Shown one piece after another: positions 14,094 through 21,065 of a DNA stretch of 21,065 bases (positions within the stretch are counted from its first letter, which is position 1; the number at the start of each line of letters is the position of its first letter). Under the pieces are notes generated by a model. It had not been told where the DNA came from. It worked only from the letters and a program-made list of their open reading frames with translations, and did not search any database. Both the position numbers and the translations under genes were made by a program. This stretch comes from CAZZIZ01 sp964654535 (lineage in GTDB: Bacteria > Bacteroidota > Bacteroidia > Chitinophagales > UBA2359). The stretch is taken from contig CAZZIZ010000038.1 of the NCBI GenBank assembly GCA_964654535.1, positions 1 through 21,065 on the forward strand, written 5' to 3'.

Positions 14094-15410
14094 ATGAAAA
14101 CCAAAACGCTCCGAAAAGATAAAATCAATGTCATTACCTTGGGTTGTTCCAAAAACTTGGTGGACAGCGAAGACTTAATCGGGCAGTTGGAAGGCAACGG
14201 TATCGCCGTTGAGCATGAATCGGAAAACGAAGATGCTAACGTCATCATCGTTAATACTTGTGGTTTCATTGATCGGGCGAAGGAAGAATCGGTGAATACC
14301 ATTCTTGAATACGCTTCGGTTAAAAATGAGGGCGGAATTGAAAAGCTATATGTTACGGGTTGCCTCTCGCAGCGCTACAAAGATTCCTTACAAAAAGAAA
14401 TTCCAGAAGTCGATGCTTGGTTTGGTACAGTAGAGTTGCCGATGCTACTCGAAGAGCTTGGTGCTGACTATAAGCATGAGCTTTTAGGCGAGCGTCCTTC
14501 CTTGACCACGCCGAACCATTACGCTTATTTGAAAATATCTGAAGGATGCAATCGTACTTGTTCGTTTTGCGCTATTCCCTTGATGCGTGGTAAGCACGTT
14601 TCCAAGTCTTACGAAAGAGTCATTCAGGAAGCCGAGGCTTTAGTGGCTAAGGGCGTGAAGGAAGTCATGTTGATTGCACAGGAATTGACCTACTACGGCT
14701 TAGACCTTTATAAAGAACGTGCGCTGGCAACATTGTTAGAAAAGCTGTCTGATGTTCAAGGCTTGGAATGGATTCGCTTGCACTATGCGTATCCCTCGAA
14801 GTTTCCATTGGAAGTAATCGAGGTAATGAAGGCAAAAGACAATATCTGCAACTACTTGGATATGCCGCTGCAACATCACAGCGATCCGGTTTTGAAAGCA
14901 ATGCGCCGACAAATCACGGGTGCGGAAACCAATGAGTTGATTCAGCAAATTCGAAAAATAAATCCAGCAATAGGATTGCGAACAACAATGCTGGTCGGCT
15001 TTCCTGGAGAAACTGACGAAGACATAGAAGTCTTGGCAGACTTTATCCGTGAAGCGCGCTTCGCGCGCTTAGGTGTGTTTCATTATTCCCACGAAGAAGG
15101 AACCAGCGGATACGAATTGGAAGACAATATTTCGCAAGAAGTAAAAGCAGAACGTGCGGCATACTTAATGGGTATTCAAGAAGAAATATCTTTGGAGCTA
15201 AATCGCGCTAAAATTGGTCAGACCTTTAAGGTGCTCTTCGATAGAAAAGATGGCGATAGTTTTATTGGGCGTACCGAGTTCGATTCACCAGAGGTAGACA
15301 ATGAGGTAATTGTGTCTGCAGAAGATTTTGTGCGTGTTGGCGACTTTGCAATGGTCAAAATTGTAGATGCCACCGAATTTGATTTAATTGGAGAAGTAGT
15401 AAGAGATTAA
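14094..15410 (+). CDS. rimO: Ribosomal protein uS12 methylthiotransferase RimO
   Basis: Radical SAM enzyme that adds a methylthio group to the conserved aspartate of ribosomal protein S12. The 438 residues contain an N-terminal UPF0004 domain with three Cys for an auxiliary iron-sulfur cluster (ITLGCSKN Cys18, NTCGFID Cys56, VTGCLSQRY Cys90), the radical SAM motif CNRTCSFCA (Cys152, Cys156, Cys159), and a C-terminal TRAM domain (about 370-438, GQTFKVLFDRKDGDSFIGRT to DLIGEVV). The signatures YAYPSKFP, YLDMPLQHHSDPVLKAMRR and GVFHYSHEEGT distinguish RimO from its tRNA-modifying relative MiaB. It follows ftsY closely, and its stop codon abuts the GTG start of bshC, so translation of the two is probably coupled. 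Confidence 0.97.
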   Translation: MKTKTLRKDKINVITLGCSKNLVDSEDLIGQLEGNGIAVEHESENEDANVIIVNTCGFIDRAKEESVNTILEYASVKNEGGIEKLYVTGCLSQRYKDSLQKEIPEVDAWFGTVELPMLLEELGADYKHELLGERPSLTTPNHYAYLKISEGCNRTCSFCAIPLMRGKHVSKSYERVIQEAEALVAKGVKEVMLIAQELTYYGLDLYKERALATLLEKLSDVQGLEWIRLHYAYPSKFPLEVIEVMKAKDNICNYLDMPLQHHSDPVLKAMRRQITGAETNELIQQIRKINPAIGLRTTMLVGFPGETDEDIEVLADFIREARFARLGVFHYSHEEGTSGYELEDNISQEVKAERAAYLMGIQEEISLELNRAKIGQTFKVLFDRKDGDSFIGRTEFDSPEVDNEVIVSAEDFVRVGDFAMVKIVDATEFDLIGEVVRD

Positions 15411-17027
15411 GTGAAGTATACTAAGACAAATATTCCCTACGCCGATACAGGTGCTTTTGGTAAGATTGCCATAGATTATTTGGAAGGGAAAAGCGATCTG
15501 CGTTCGTTTTACCGCGAGGCTTTCAAGCTGGAGAATATTCCGCAGTCCATAGTTGGTAGAATAGACTTTGATAAATCAAAGCGCGAAACCTTAGTGAAGG
15601 TTCTTCACGATCAGTATCAGGGTTTGTCAATGAGCTCAGCCACTAAGGAAAACCTTAAGAAGCTTACTGAATCCAATTGCTTTACCATTACGACTGGTCA
15701 TCAGCTCAATCTTTTCACTGGGCCTTTATACTTTATTTACAAAATTGTTCACGCTATTAAGCTAGCTGCAGCCTGCAGTGAGAAGTACAGCGATCATCAG
15801 TTTGTACCCGTTTACTGGATGCATACCGAAGACCACGATATTGCGGAGATTAATCACTTCAACGTTTTTGGAAAGAAGGTTAGCTGGACAACTGCCGAAG
15901 AAGGCATCGCTGGTGAACTGCCTACTGAGACCTTGATGATTATTTTGTTTCAGCTAAAGGAAGTGCTCGGTGATAAAGCGAATGATGAAGAGATTTTACG
16001 CCTGCTTAAAGAAAGCTACACTGGTACCGACAATTTAGCCGCAGCTACCCGCCACTTTACAAATCAACTTTTTGGAGAAAAGGGATTGCTGATTCTTGAT
16101 CCTAGAGACAAACGTTTGAAGGCGCAGTTTGCTGATGTATTTGTTGATGACCTCAGCAAGCACAATCTCTATAAGAAAGTGAAAAGCACATCTGAGGAAT
16201 TAGATAAGAAAGGATACAAGGTGCAGGCTCTGCCCCGAGCGCTCAATACTTTCTATTTGCATGAAGGTCGCAGAGATAAAATTCTTTACATCGATTCAGT
16301 AGACAAGTATCAGTTTGAAACTGCAGGTGATGTGCTTGAAGAAAAAGAACTACTTGACTTAGTGAAAGCTTATCCCGAGCGATTCAGTCCAAATGTCTTG
16401 ATGCGTCCACTATATCAAGAGAGCATATTGCCGAACCTCGTGTACATAGGCGGTGGAGGAGAGCTTGCCTATTGGCTTCAGTTAAAAGCTGCCTTTACAT
16501 ATTTCCAAGTGCCTTTTCCTCTACTGGCTATGCGTAACTCAGTTCTTTGGATCGATCAAAAGCTGCAAAAGCGTATTGGCGAGTTTAAATTGACAAGTAT
16601 CGATTTGTTTGGCGATACCGACACATTGATTACTCGTTTGACGCGAGCTGGCAGTGAGGGTACGCTTTTAGAAGCTGAATCGAAAGAGCTGGAAAAATTG
16701 TTTAATCGAATTTTGACCAAGGCGAAGTCGGTGAATCCCCAAATGGAAAAAACCGTAATGGGCGAATTCAAAAAGCAATTCAAGGCGATTCAAAATCTCG
16801 AAGGAAAAATACTACGCGAAGTCAAGCGAAAAAACGAAACTGAACTGAACAGACTGCGCAAAGTCAAGGAGAAGCTCTTTCCATCAAATAGCTTGCAGGA
16901 GCGTAAGGACAATATCATCGAATATTGGTCCAAGTACGGAAAAGAATTTATTGATATCCTTTTCCGCGAACTTGAACCTTCTAATGAGACATTCCTTGTT
17001 TTAACTGAGCAAGAGAGCGAGTCCTAG
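15411..17027 (+). CDS. bshC: Bacillithiol biosynthesis cysteine-adding enzyme BshC
   Basis: Putative ligase for the last step of bacillithiol synthesis, adding cysteine to glucosaminyl malate in the cytoplasm. The 538-residue length fits the family. Hallmarks are TGHQLNLFTGPLYFIYK (95-111), FVPVYWMHTEDHD (131-143), VYIGGGGELAYWLQLKA near the middle, and a C-terminal coiled coil leading into KLFPSNSLQERKDNIIEYW. The start is a GTG placed directly after the rimO TAA with no gap; no ATG is nearby, and homology (IPYADTGAFGKIAIDYL) begins a few residues later. The genes for the first two steps (bshA, bshB) are not in this window. It is convergent with the beta-barrel gene, with two bases between the stop codons. 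Confidence 0.95.
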   Translation: MKYTKTNIPYADTGAFGKIAIDYLEGKSDLRSFYREAFKLENIPQSIVGRIDFDKSKRETLVKVLHDQYQGLSMSSATKENLKKLTESNCFTITTGHQLNLFTGPLYFIYKIVHAIKLAAACSEKYSDHQFVPVYWMHTEDHDIAEINHFNVFGKKVSWTTAEEGIAGELPTETLMIILFQLKEVLGDKANDEEILRLLKESYTGTDNLAAATRHFTNQLFGEKGLLILDPRDKRLKAQFADVFVDDLSKHNLYKKVKSTSEELDKKGYKVQALPRALNTFYLHEGRRDKILYIDSVDKYQFETAGDVLEEKELLDLVKAYPERFSPNVLMRPLYQESILPNLVYIGGGGELAYWLQLKAAFTYFQVPFPLLAMRNSVLWIDQKLQKRIGEFKLTSIDLFGDTDTLITRLTRAGSEGTLLEAESKELEKLFNRILTKAKSVNPQMEKTVMGEFKKQFKAIQNLEGKILREVKRKNETELNRLRKVKEKLFPSNSLQERKDNIIEYWSKYGKEFIDILFRELEPSNETFLVLTEQESES

Positions 17028-17029
17028 GT

Positions 17030-17806
17030 CTAGAATGTCACTCCCGTCGAAATCCCGAAGTTGTTTAAGTATAGATTGCTTCCTTCATAAGGACTAATCA
17101 AACCTTTGCTATAAACCAGCGCGGCGTTCAAGACCAAGGTGCTCGAAAGAGACAGCTCCATACCGACCTGAGTTTCAAAATCTAGTTTCTGAGATTGCGG
17201 ATCAACTTCTACGACCAAGCCTTGATCAGTCATAACGCCATTATTTTCAAAAGCTACCACGGCATCTTGACTTAGTAGTTTGTAGTAGTTGACCCCGCTA
17301 CCAATAAACATCTTTTTATTCCTCCCGATAAGATTCGAACGCCACTTGACGCGCACTGGTACAGAGAAGTACATACGATTGTCTCTAATGTAATTCCCTT
17401 CATCGCTATTGATGCCATCGAATTCTTTGCTGCCGTTTTTCTGAGAGACTAAAAAGTCGTTTTGGCTCAATGTAATCTTGCTTTGTTGAAAACCAAATCC
17501 CGATGAGATGGCCAGCTTCTTTTTAAAGAGTAGGGCATCACCTAGGAAGTTGAAGCCGTGCTCAGTAGCGCTGTTGCTTTGTGCACCACTGACCATATTG
17601 TCTTTCATAGAATTGAACTTCGAAACCTCAATGCCTGCTCTAAAGTTCGCGAGTGCTAGATAGCCGCTCAGATCTTTCTTGTTGACGTTAGATTGCGCAT
17701 TAATTGGATTGAGAAAAGTGCAGAGGTAGATTAAGATTAATAGGCAAATAGAAAAATATTTTGACGGGAAGTAATAGTTGGGGGGAGTGATTTGTAGTGT
17801 TTTCAT
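17030..17806 (-). CDS. Outer-membrane beta-barrel protein (PorT/OmpW-like size class)
   Basis: A 258-residue protein that I place only by type. A long N-terminal export signal (residues 1-37, with FSICLLILIYLCTFLNPINAQ and an apparent cleavage after INA) precedes alternating hydrophobic/polar strands with turns, such as LFKKKLAISSGFGFQQSKITL, MYFSVPVRVKWRSN and KMFIGSGVNYYKLL, and it ends STGVTF with a terminal aromatic residue. This is the pattern of the 8-10-strand porin-family barrels common in Bacteroidota (outer-membrane beta-barrel domain families that include PorT). No substrate can be named. It is transcribed alone, in the opposite direction to bshC. Confidence 0.75.
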   Translation of the reverse strand: MKTLQITPPNYYFPSKYFSICLLILIYLCTFLNPINAQSNVNKKDLSGYLALANFRAGIEVSKFNSMKDNMVSGAQSNSATEHGFNFLGDALLFKKKLAISSGFGFQQSKITLSQNDFLVSQKNGSKEFDGINSDEGNYIRDNRMYFSVPVRVKWRSNLIGRNKKMFIGSGVNYYKLLSQDAVVAFENNGVMTDQGLVVEVDPQSQKLDFETQVGMELSLSSTLVLNAALVYSKGLISPYEGSNLYLNNFGISTGVTF

Positions 17807-18116
17807 AAGTCAAAATTTTAAGAACCCGTTAAAAATATTTTCTTCAAAAGCTGGACATCGGAATACAAATGCTTTGACAGTGATTTGGGTGTACAGAAGT
17901 ATTCGTTCTCCTTAACGAACAATTTCAATTTTGTTGTATGCGATTGCAATTACCTATTCGCTGGTTTGTTATGCGTTTTTTTGGCTAAGAGAAGAGCGAA
18001 TCGCGCGTAAAGCCTTGAAAATCTGAAGGCTGCAAAGGGACATGAAATGCGTTAAACAGAAAATTCGCCTGAGAAGCCCGTGATTTTTAAGACTTTTTTA
18101 CAATTGGATTACGCGA
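17807..18116. other. Gene-free stretch between the beta-barrel gene and lepB
   Basis: These 310 bases show no coding frame of note. The only structure seen is a small hairpin TTCGTT-CTCCTT-AACGAA around 17903-17920 and a T run near 17970. Both flanking genes are on the minus strand, so the region should hold the lepB 3' end signal and the beta-barrel promoter, but no convincing consensus was found. Confidence 0.5.
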
Positions 18117-18974
18117 CTAGGGAAAACGAAAGGCTGTGCCTCGCAACTTTTCCTCGGGAATCAAACCGTAGCTGCGAGAGTCAATAGATTGGTGGCGGTT
18201 GTCGCCGAGGAAGAAAAAATAATTTTTAGAAAAGGATACTGAATCGGCTTGAACCTCGTTCACGTAAAATAACTCATCTACTTTTTTCAGTCTTTTGTTT
18301 TCAAATCGTTCCAGTAAGGAGGTGTAGATGTTTAGGTTTTCATCGTTCAGAATAATGCGCATTTCCTTTTCGGGGCAAATGAGTGGTCCAAAGTTGTCGA
18401 GGTTCCAAGCCAATGCTTTTGGGTCTTGTGCGAATTGGGCAACCATTCTTCCGGTAATCCCTTTCGGATACCTTTGTGCTTCGACGAATTCTACATTTGG
18501 TTCGTCTTCCACGGCTTTTGCCTGAGCTTTGGTTAAAGAGTATTTGTATAGCTCATTGACCCGAACCATTCCGCCTTGTTCTAAATGATGTGCTTCTTTT
18601 TGAGCGGCGCTAAGCCCGAGAGCGTTGGTTTCAATAGAGTAATCAAAGAGCTTGTCAAACTCGATTTCCTCTGCTCCGTTCACCGAAACGAGTTGATTAA
18701 TGATCCTAATTGTATCTCCAGGGCCAGCGACCAATCGTTTTAAAAACTGACTCTCGCCTGACTCCTTGTCCGTATTGCTCGGATGAGTGAATACACCGAA
18801 TTCACCTTTTTCTGGAGTGCCCAATTTATACAAAGCGAGTCGATCACCATTTTTCACATTGGGAAGCATGGATTGATTGCTTACCGTAATGCGCCACAGA
18901 ACAAAGGTCTTTATCAAAAGAACTAAGACCAATGCCAAGAGTAGCGCCAAAAGCCATTGAAATTTACTGTTCAC
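18117..18974 (-). CDS. lepB: Signal peptidase I
   Basis: Membrane-bound serine protease that removes Sec signal peptides on the periplasmic side. From the chosen start it has 285 residues. A single membrane segment (about 6-28, WLLALLLALVLVLLIKTFVLW) is followed by the catalytic serine box VSNQSMLPNVKNGD (Ser35) and the lysine box FLKRLVAGPGD (Lys79), with GDNRHQSIDSRSYGLI near the end. A large insert between the boxes is usual in Bacteroidota. The start is unclear: the frame has no ATG before residue 50. The GTG at 18974 overlaps the SRPBCC stop by 11 bases and leads directly into the membrane helix; a TTG at 19016 would add 14 residues and overlap by 53 bases. I prefer the GTG. It is translationally linked to the SRPBCC gene. 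Confidence 0.93.
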   Translation of the reverse strand: MNSKFQWLLALLLALVLVLLIKTFVLWRITVSNQSMLPNVKNGDRLALYKLGTPEKGEFGVFTHPSNTDKESGESQFLKRLVAGPGDTIRIINQLVSVNGAEEIEFDKLFDYSIETNALGLSAAQKEAHHLEQGGMVRVNELYKYSLTKAQAKAVEDEPNVEFVEAQRYPKGITGRMVAQFAQDPKALAWNLDNFGPLICPEKEMRIILNDENLNIYTSLLERFENKRLKKVDELFYVNEVQADSVSFSKNYFFFLGDNRHQSIDSRSYGLIPEEKLRGTAFRFP

Positions 18975-19431
18975 CTTTGCTAAATAGTTTTTCCAAAGTC
19001 GTTCTGCGGTAGTCAAACAAGCTGTTTAACTGTGGCAAGATGAAAAGGCGATTCAGTAAATCTTGAAAGGGTAGTGGGGGCAGGGCATATTTAATGTGGT
19101 CAATAACTTTTACGCCGCCGTCAGACTCCTCGAGTCGATGCAAGTGATTCCAATGTCGATATGGCCCCGTGATTTGTATGTCTCGAAAACTATGCGGTGG
19201 ATTCCAATCGCGTATTTCGGATTTCCACTTTTGAGGAATAATGCCCAAGAGTTTAAATCCGAAAACCACGGTTTCATGAAGTTCACCCTGCCCCGCTTCC
19301 TTTTTAAGCAGCTCCATCTTCATTTCTGAGGGAGTCAGTTTGATTAAGTTCTTGGGCTCAGAAAAGAAAGTCCAGGCCTCTTGCAAACTTATGGGTAAGC
19401 GTTGTTCCTGATTAAATTCGTAAATCTTCAT
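18964..19431 (-). CDS. SRPBCC-fold ligand-binding protein
   Basis: A 155-residue cytoplasmic protein of the START/SRPBCC superfamily, which forms a hydrophobic ligand pocket. The sequence starts MKIYEFNQEQRLPISLQEAW with FFSEPKNLIKLTPSEM, the typical opening of this group (polyketide-cyclase-like), and has GPYRHWNHLHRLEE and VIDHIKYALPPLPFQDLLN further on. The ATG at 19431 is chosen, since residues upstream of it do not fit the family. In many marine Bacteroidota a gene of this kind lies next to a photolyase, as here. The ligand is unknown; a lipid-like or pigment-like molecule is a guess from the pocket type. The start lies only 18 bases from the divergent photolyase start. Confidence 0.88.
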   Translation of the reverse strand: MKIYEFNQEQRLPISLQEAWTFFSEPKNLIKLTPSEMKMELLKKEAGQGELHETVVFGFKLLGIIPQKWKSEIRDWNPPHSFRDIQITGPYRHWNHLHRLEESDGGVKVIDHIKYALPPLPFQDLLNRLFILPQLNSLFDYRRTTLEKLFSKGEQ

Positions 19432-19449
19432 AGTGTATCTTCGAGCTAG

Positions 19450-20847
19450 ATGGGAGCCAGCACAAAGAAACATAAAAAGTCACTATTCATTTTCCGCAGG
19501 GACTTACGATTAGAGGACAATACTGGCTTGCAGGCGGCACTGGCAAATAGTGAAGAAGTCATTGCTGCATTCATCTTTGATCCCAGACAGATCAAAGCAC
19601 ATGCTTATAAGTCTAGCTTTGGTTTACAATTTATGCTAGAATCTCTTCAAGACGTAGACCAATCATTGAAAGAAAAAGGGAGTCAACTTTATTTTTTCAG
19701 TGGGAAGCCAACCGAAATTATTGCTCAATTAGCAAAAGATGAATCAATTGAAGCGGTTTTTCTAAATCAAGATTATACACCTTTTAGCATAAAGCGAGAT
19801 AAGAGCATAGCTGCCACATGCAAAAAGTTAAGTCTAGCGTTTTACGCCTACCACGACGCGCTTCTTCATCCTCCAAGTGCGGTGCACAAAGACGACGGCA
19901 AGCCCTACACCGTTTTTACACCTTTTTATAGAAAGGCGATTCAGAAGCCCGTGACCAAACCGCGAAAGAATCGAAACGAAAACTATTTTAACAAAAGAAT
20001 CAAAATCGCTGACTCAGCTTATTTGAAAGAGCTGATTGATGCAAAGTATAGTGGACTGGTAAAAGGAGGACGCAGCGAAGCAAAGGCCATTGCTAAAGGC
20101 CTAGGTCAATTTGATAAGTACATTGAGCAGCGCGATATTCCTTCCATAAGGGGCACAACCGGTTTGTCCGCACACTTTAAGTTTGGTACGCTTTCTGTTC
20201 GCGAGGCGTTTTACATTTTGGAAAAAAAGTTTGGTCGTTCAGCTCCGCTTATACGTCAGTTGTTTTGGCGAGATTTTCTCACGCATATTGCTTTTCACTT
20301 TCCGCACGTTTTCAAAGGCTGTTTTCGCCCGATGTACGATAAGATCAATTGGGAAAACGATAAGAGGCAGTTCAAAAAGTGGTGCGAGGGAAGAACTGGC
20401 TTTCCCATTGTAGACGCAGGAATGCGAGAGCTAAACACCACTGGCTTCATGCACAACCGCGTACGCATGGTCGTCGCTTCATTTCTGGTTAAAGATCTGC
20501 ACATAGATTGGCGTTGGGGCGAGAAATACTTCGCGACGAAACTCGTCGATTATGATCCGGCAGTGAACAATGGCAATTGGCAGTGGGCGGCAAGCACTGG
20601 TTGTGATGCTCAGCCATACTTTCGCATTTTCAATCCTTGGCTTCAGCAAAAGCGTTTTGATCCGGAATGCCTTTATTTAAAAAAGTGGGTGCCAGAACTT
20701 AAGGAAGTTCCCAACAAAGAAGTACACAAATTATTCGAAGGCAAGAATCTGTTCACTACTGATTACCCTGATCCAATTGTAGTGCACAAAGAAAAGAGTG
20801 CTCAAGCAAAGTTGCTTTTTCAAGAGGTTCGACCGCAGACTAAATAG
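19450..20847 (+). CDS. phr: Deoxyribodipyrimidine photolyase (class I type)
   Basis: Uses blue or near-UV light and reduced FAD to split pyrimidine dimers in DNA. The 465 residues include the N-terminal antenna domain (FIFRRDLRLEDNTGL) and the FAD-binding helical domain (FTPFYRKA, GTTGLSAHFKFGTLSVREAF, LFWRDFLTHI, TGFPIVDAGMREL, FMHNRVRMVVASFLVKDL, AVNNGNWQWAAST, PYFRIFNP). Counting against E. coli photolyase, the electron-transfer tryptophans W306, W359 and W382 correspond to W301, W354 and W377. The Asn next to the flavin N5 (E. coli N378) is kept as N373, which favours photolyase over cryptochrome. Gly381 of E. coli is Asn376 here. It is divergent from the SRPBCC gene and followed by repeat copy F. 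Confidence 0.96.
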   Translation: MGASTKKHKKSLFIFRRDLRLEDNTGLQAALANSEEVIAAFIFDPRQIKAHAYKSSFGLQFMLESLQDVDQSLKEKGSQLYFFSGKPTEIIAQLAKDESIEAVFLNQDYTPFSIKRDKSIAATCKKLSLAFYAYHDALLHPPSAVHKDDGKPYTVFTPFYRKAIQKPVTKPRKNRNENYFNKRIKIADSAYLKELIDAKYSGLVKGGRSEAKAIAKGLGQFDKYIEQRDIPSIRGTTGLSAHFKFGTLSVREAFYILEKKFGRSAPLIRQLFWRDFLTHIAFHFPHVFKGCFRPMYDKINWENDKRQFKKWCEGRTGFPIVDAGMRELNTTGFMHNRVRMVVASFLVKDLHIDWRWGEKYFATKLVDYDPAVNNGNWQWAASTGCDAQPYFRIFNPWLQQKRFDPECLYLKKWVPELKEVPNKEVHKLFEGKNLFTTDYPDPIVVHKEKSAQAKLLFQEVRPQTK

Positions 20848-20889
20848 CCTCGAAAACTTTCAATTTCAATTAATTGTCTTGCCTTCTTT

Positions 20890-21065
20890 GCGTGAAGGAT
20901 AGGAAGGATGCGACCAAAGGGAGCAGTCTCTTTTGTTGAGCTAGTTTAGACTTACCCAAACCCTAAGGTTTGCGGTAGAGGGATAAACTTTAGCGAGACA
21001 AGAAAGAGACCGGAGCGAACGCGGAGTCCTGGATAGCCTGACCCCAAATCTCCCTGTCCTTTGTT
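20890..21065 (+). repeat. Structured dispersed element, copy F (type I, cut by window end)
   Basis: Starts GCGTGAAGGATAGGAAGG and shares ATGCGACCAAAGGGAGCAG with copy E. The main stem pairs GTCTCTTTTGT with ACAAGAAAGAGAC (one bulge), then AGTTTA with TAAACT, and the cap pairs CAAACC with GGTTTG. CTTACC and GCGGTAGA flank the cap as in copies A and E, although the cap itself differs. The late boxes read CGGAGCGAACGCGGAGTCC and GGATAGCCTGACCCC. The terminal hairpin is incomplete because the window ends. It lies 43 bases after the photolyase stop. Confidence 0.85.

Noticed and set aside
15052..15070. Perfect hairpin AAGCGCGC-TTC-GCGCGCTT inside rimO
   Set aside because: It encodes EARFARL in a region where RimO proteins conserve a similar sequence before GVFHYSHEEGT, so coding constraint and codon choice explain it well enough.

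Overview
The window looks like chromosome of a free-living, probably marine, member of the Bacteroidota (class Flavobacteriia or close to it). The pointers are two type IX secretion (T9SS) C-terminal sorting domains, a TonB-dependent receptor paired with a DUF4249 lipoprotein, the Bacteroidota-specific rpmB-rpmG-DUF4295-ftsY gene order, the bacillithiol enzyme BshC, a photolyase/SRPBCC pair, and the lack of clear Shine-Dalgarno sequences before most starts. The species cannot be named from this sequence.

Layout. 1-570: 3' end of a secreted vWA-like protein with a T9SS domain. 711-2759 (-): polyphosphate kinase ppk1, facing the first gene across a bidirectional terminator. 3212-4729 (+): a secreted PhoX-type phosphatase divergent from ppk1. 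4740-6857 (-): a large secreted Asp-box repeat protein with a T9SS domain. 6977-7417 (+): a small membrane-anchored protein with a CCPFF motif. 7662-10850 (-): a two-gene outer-membrane uptake operon (TonB receptor, then DUF4249 lipoprotein). 10851-12380: 1.5 kb without a gene, packed with palindromic repeats. 12381-17027 (+): a housekeeping run rpmB, rpmG, DUF4295, [terminator], ftsY, rimO, bshC. 17030-17806 (-): an outer-membrane beta-barrel protein. 18117-19431 (-): SRPBCC protein and signal peptidase I. 19450-20847 (+): DNA photolyase.

How the genes relate. ppk1 and the PhoX-like phosphatase both handle phosphate and are divergent. The rpmB to bshC run joins ribosomal proteins, membrane targeting (FtsY), ribosome modification (RimO) and thiol synthesis (BshC) at very tight spacing. 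T9SS cargo, the TonB receptor and the beta-barrel protein all serve the outer membrane, and signal peptidase I would process their precursors.

The most unusual content is non-coding. Five copies of a roughly 160-205 bp structured element (A 2858-3063, B 7452-7644, D 11124-11286, E 11966-12152, F 20890 to the window end) share the ends GCGTGAGGGATAG and GGGG(T/G)CACGCCC and a late GCCCGACCC box. They fall into two subfamilies. Within each subfamily the stem sequences change on both sides while pairing is kept, and a terminal hairpin module is shared between the subfamilies. Copies D and E lie head to head and bracket a cluster of small REP-like hairpins with core GCATT-NNN-AATGC, including a 78-bp tandem duplication. 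A second, G-rich repeat occurs at 571-645 and 11040-11108. These could be mobile REP/MITE-type elements, possibly spread by a transposase encoded elsewhere, or structured RNAs. No transposase gene, rRNA, tRNA or CRISPR array was found in the window.
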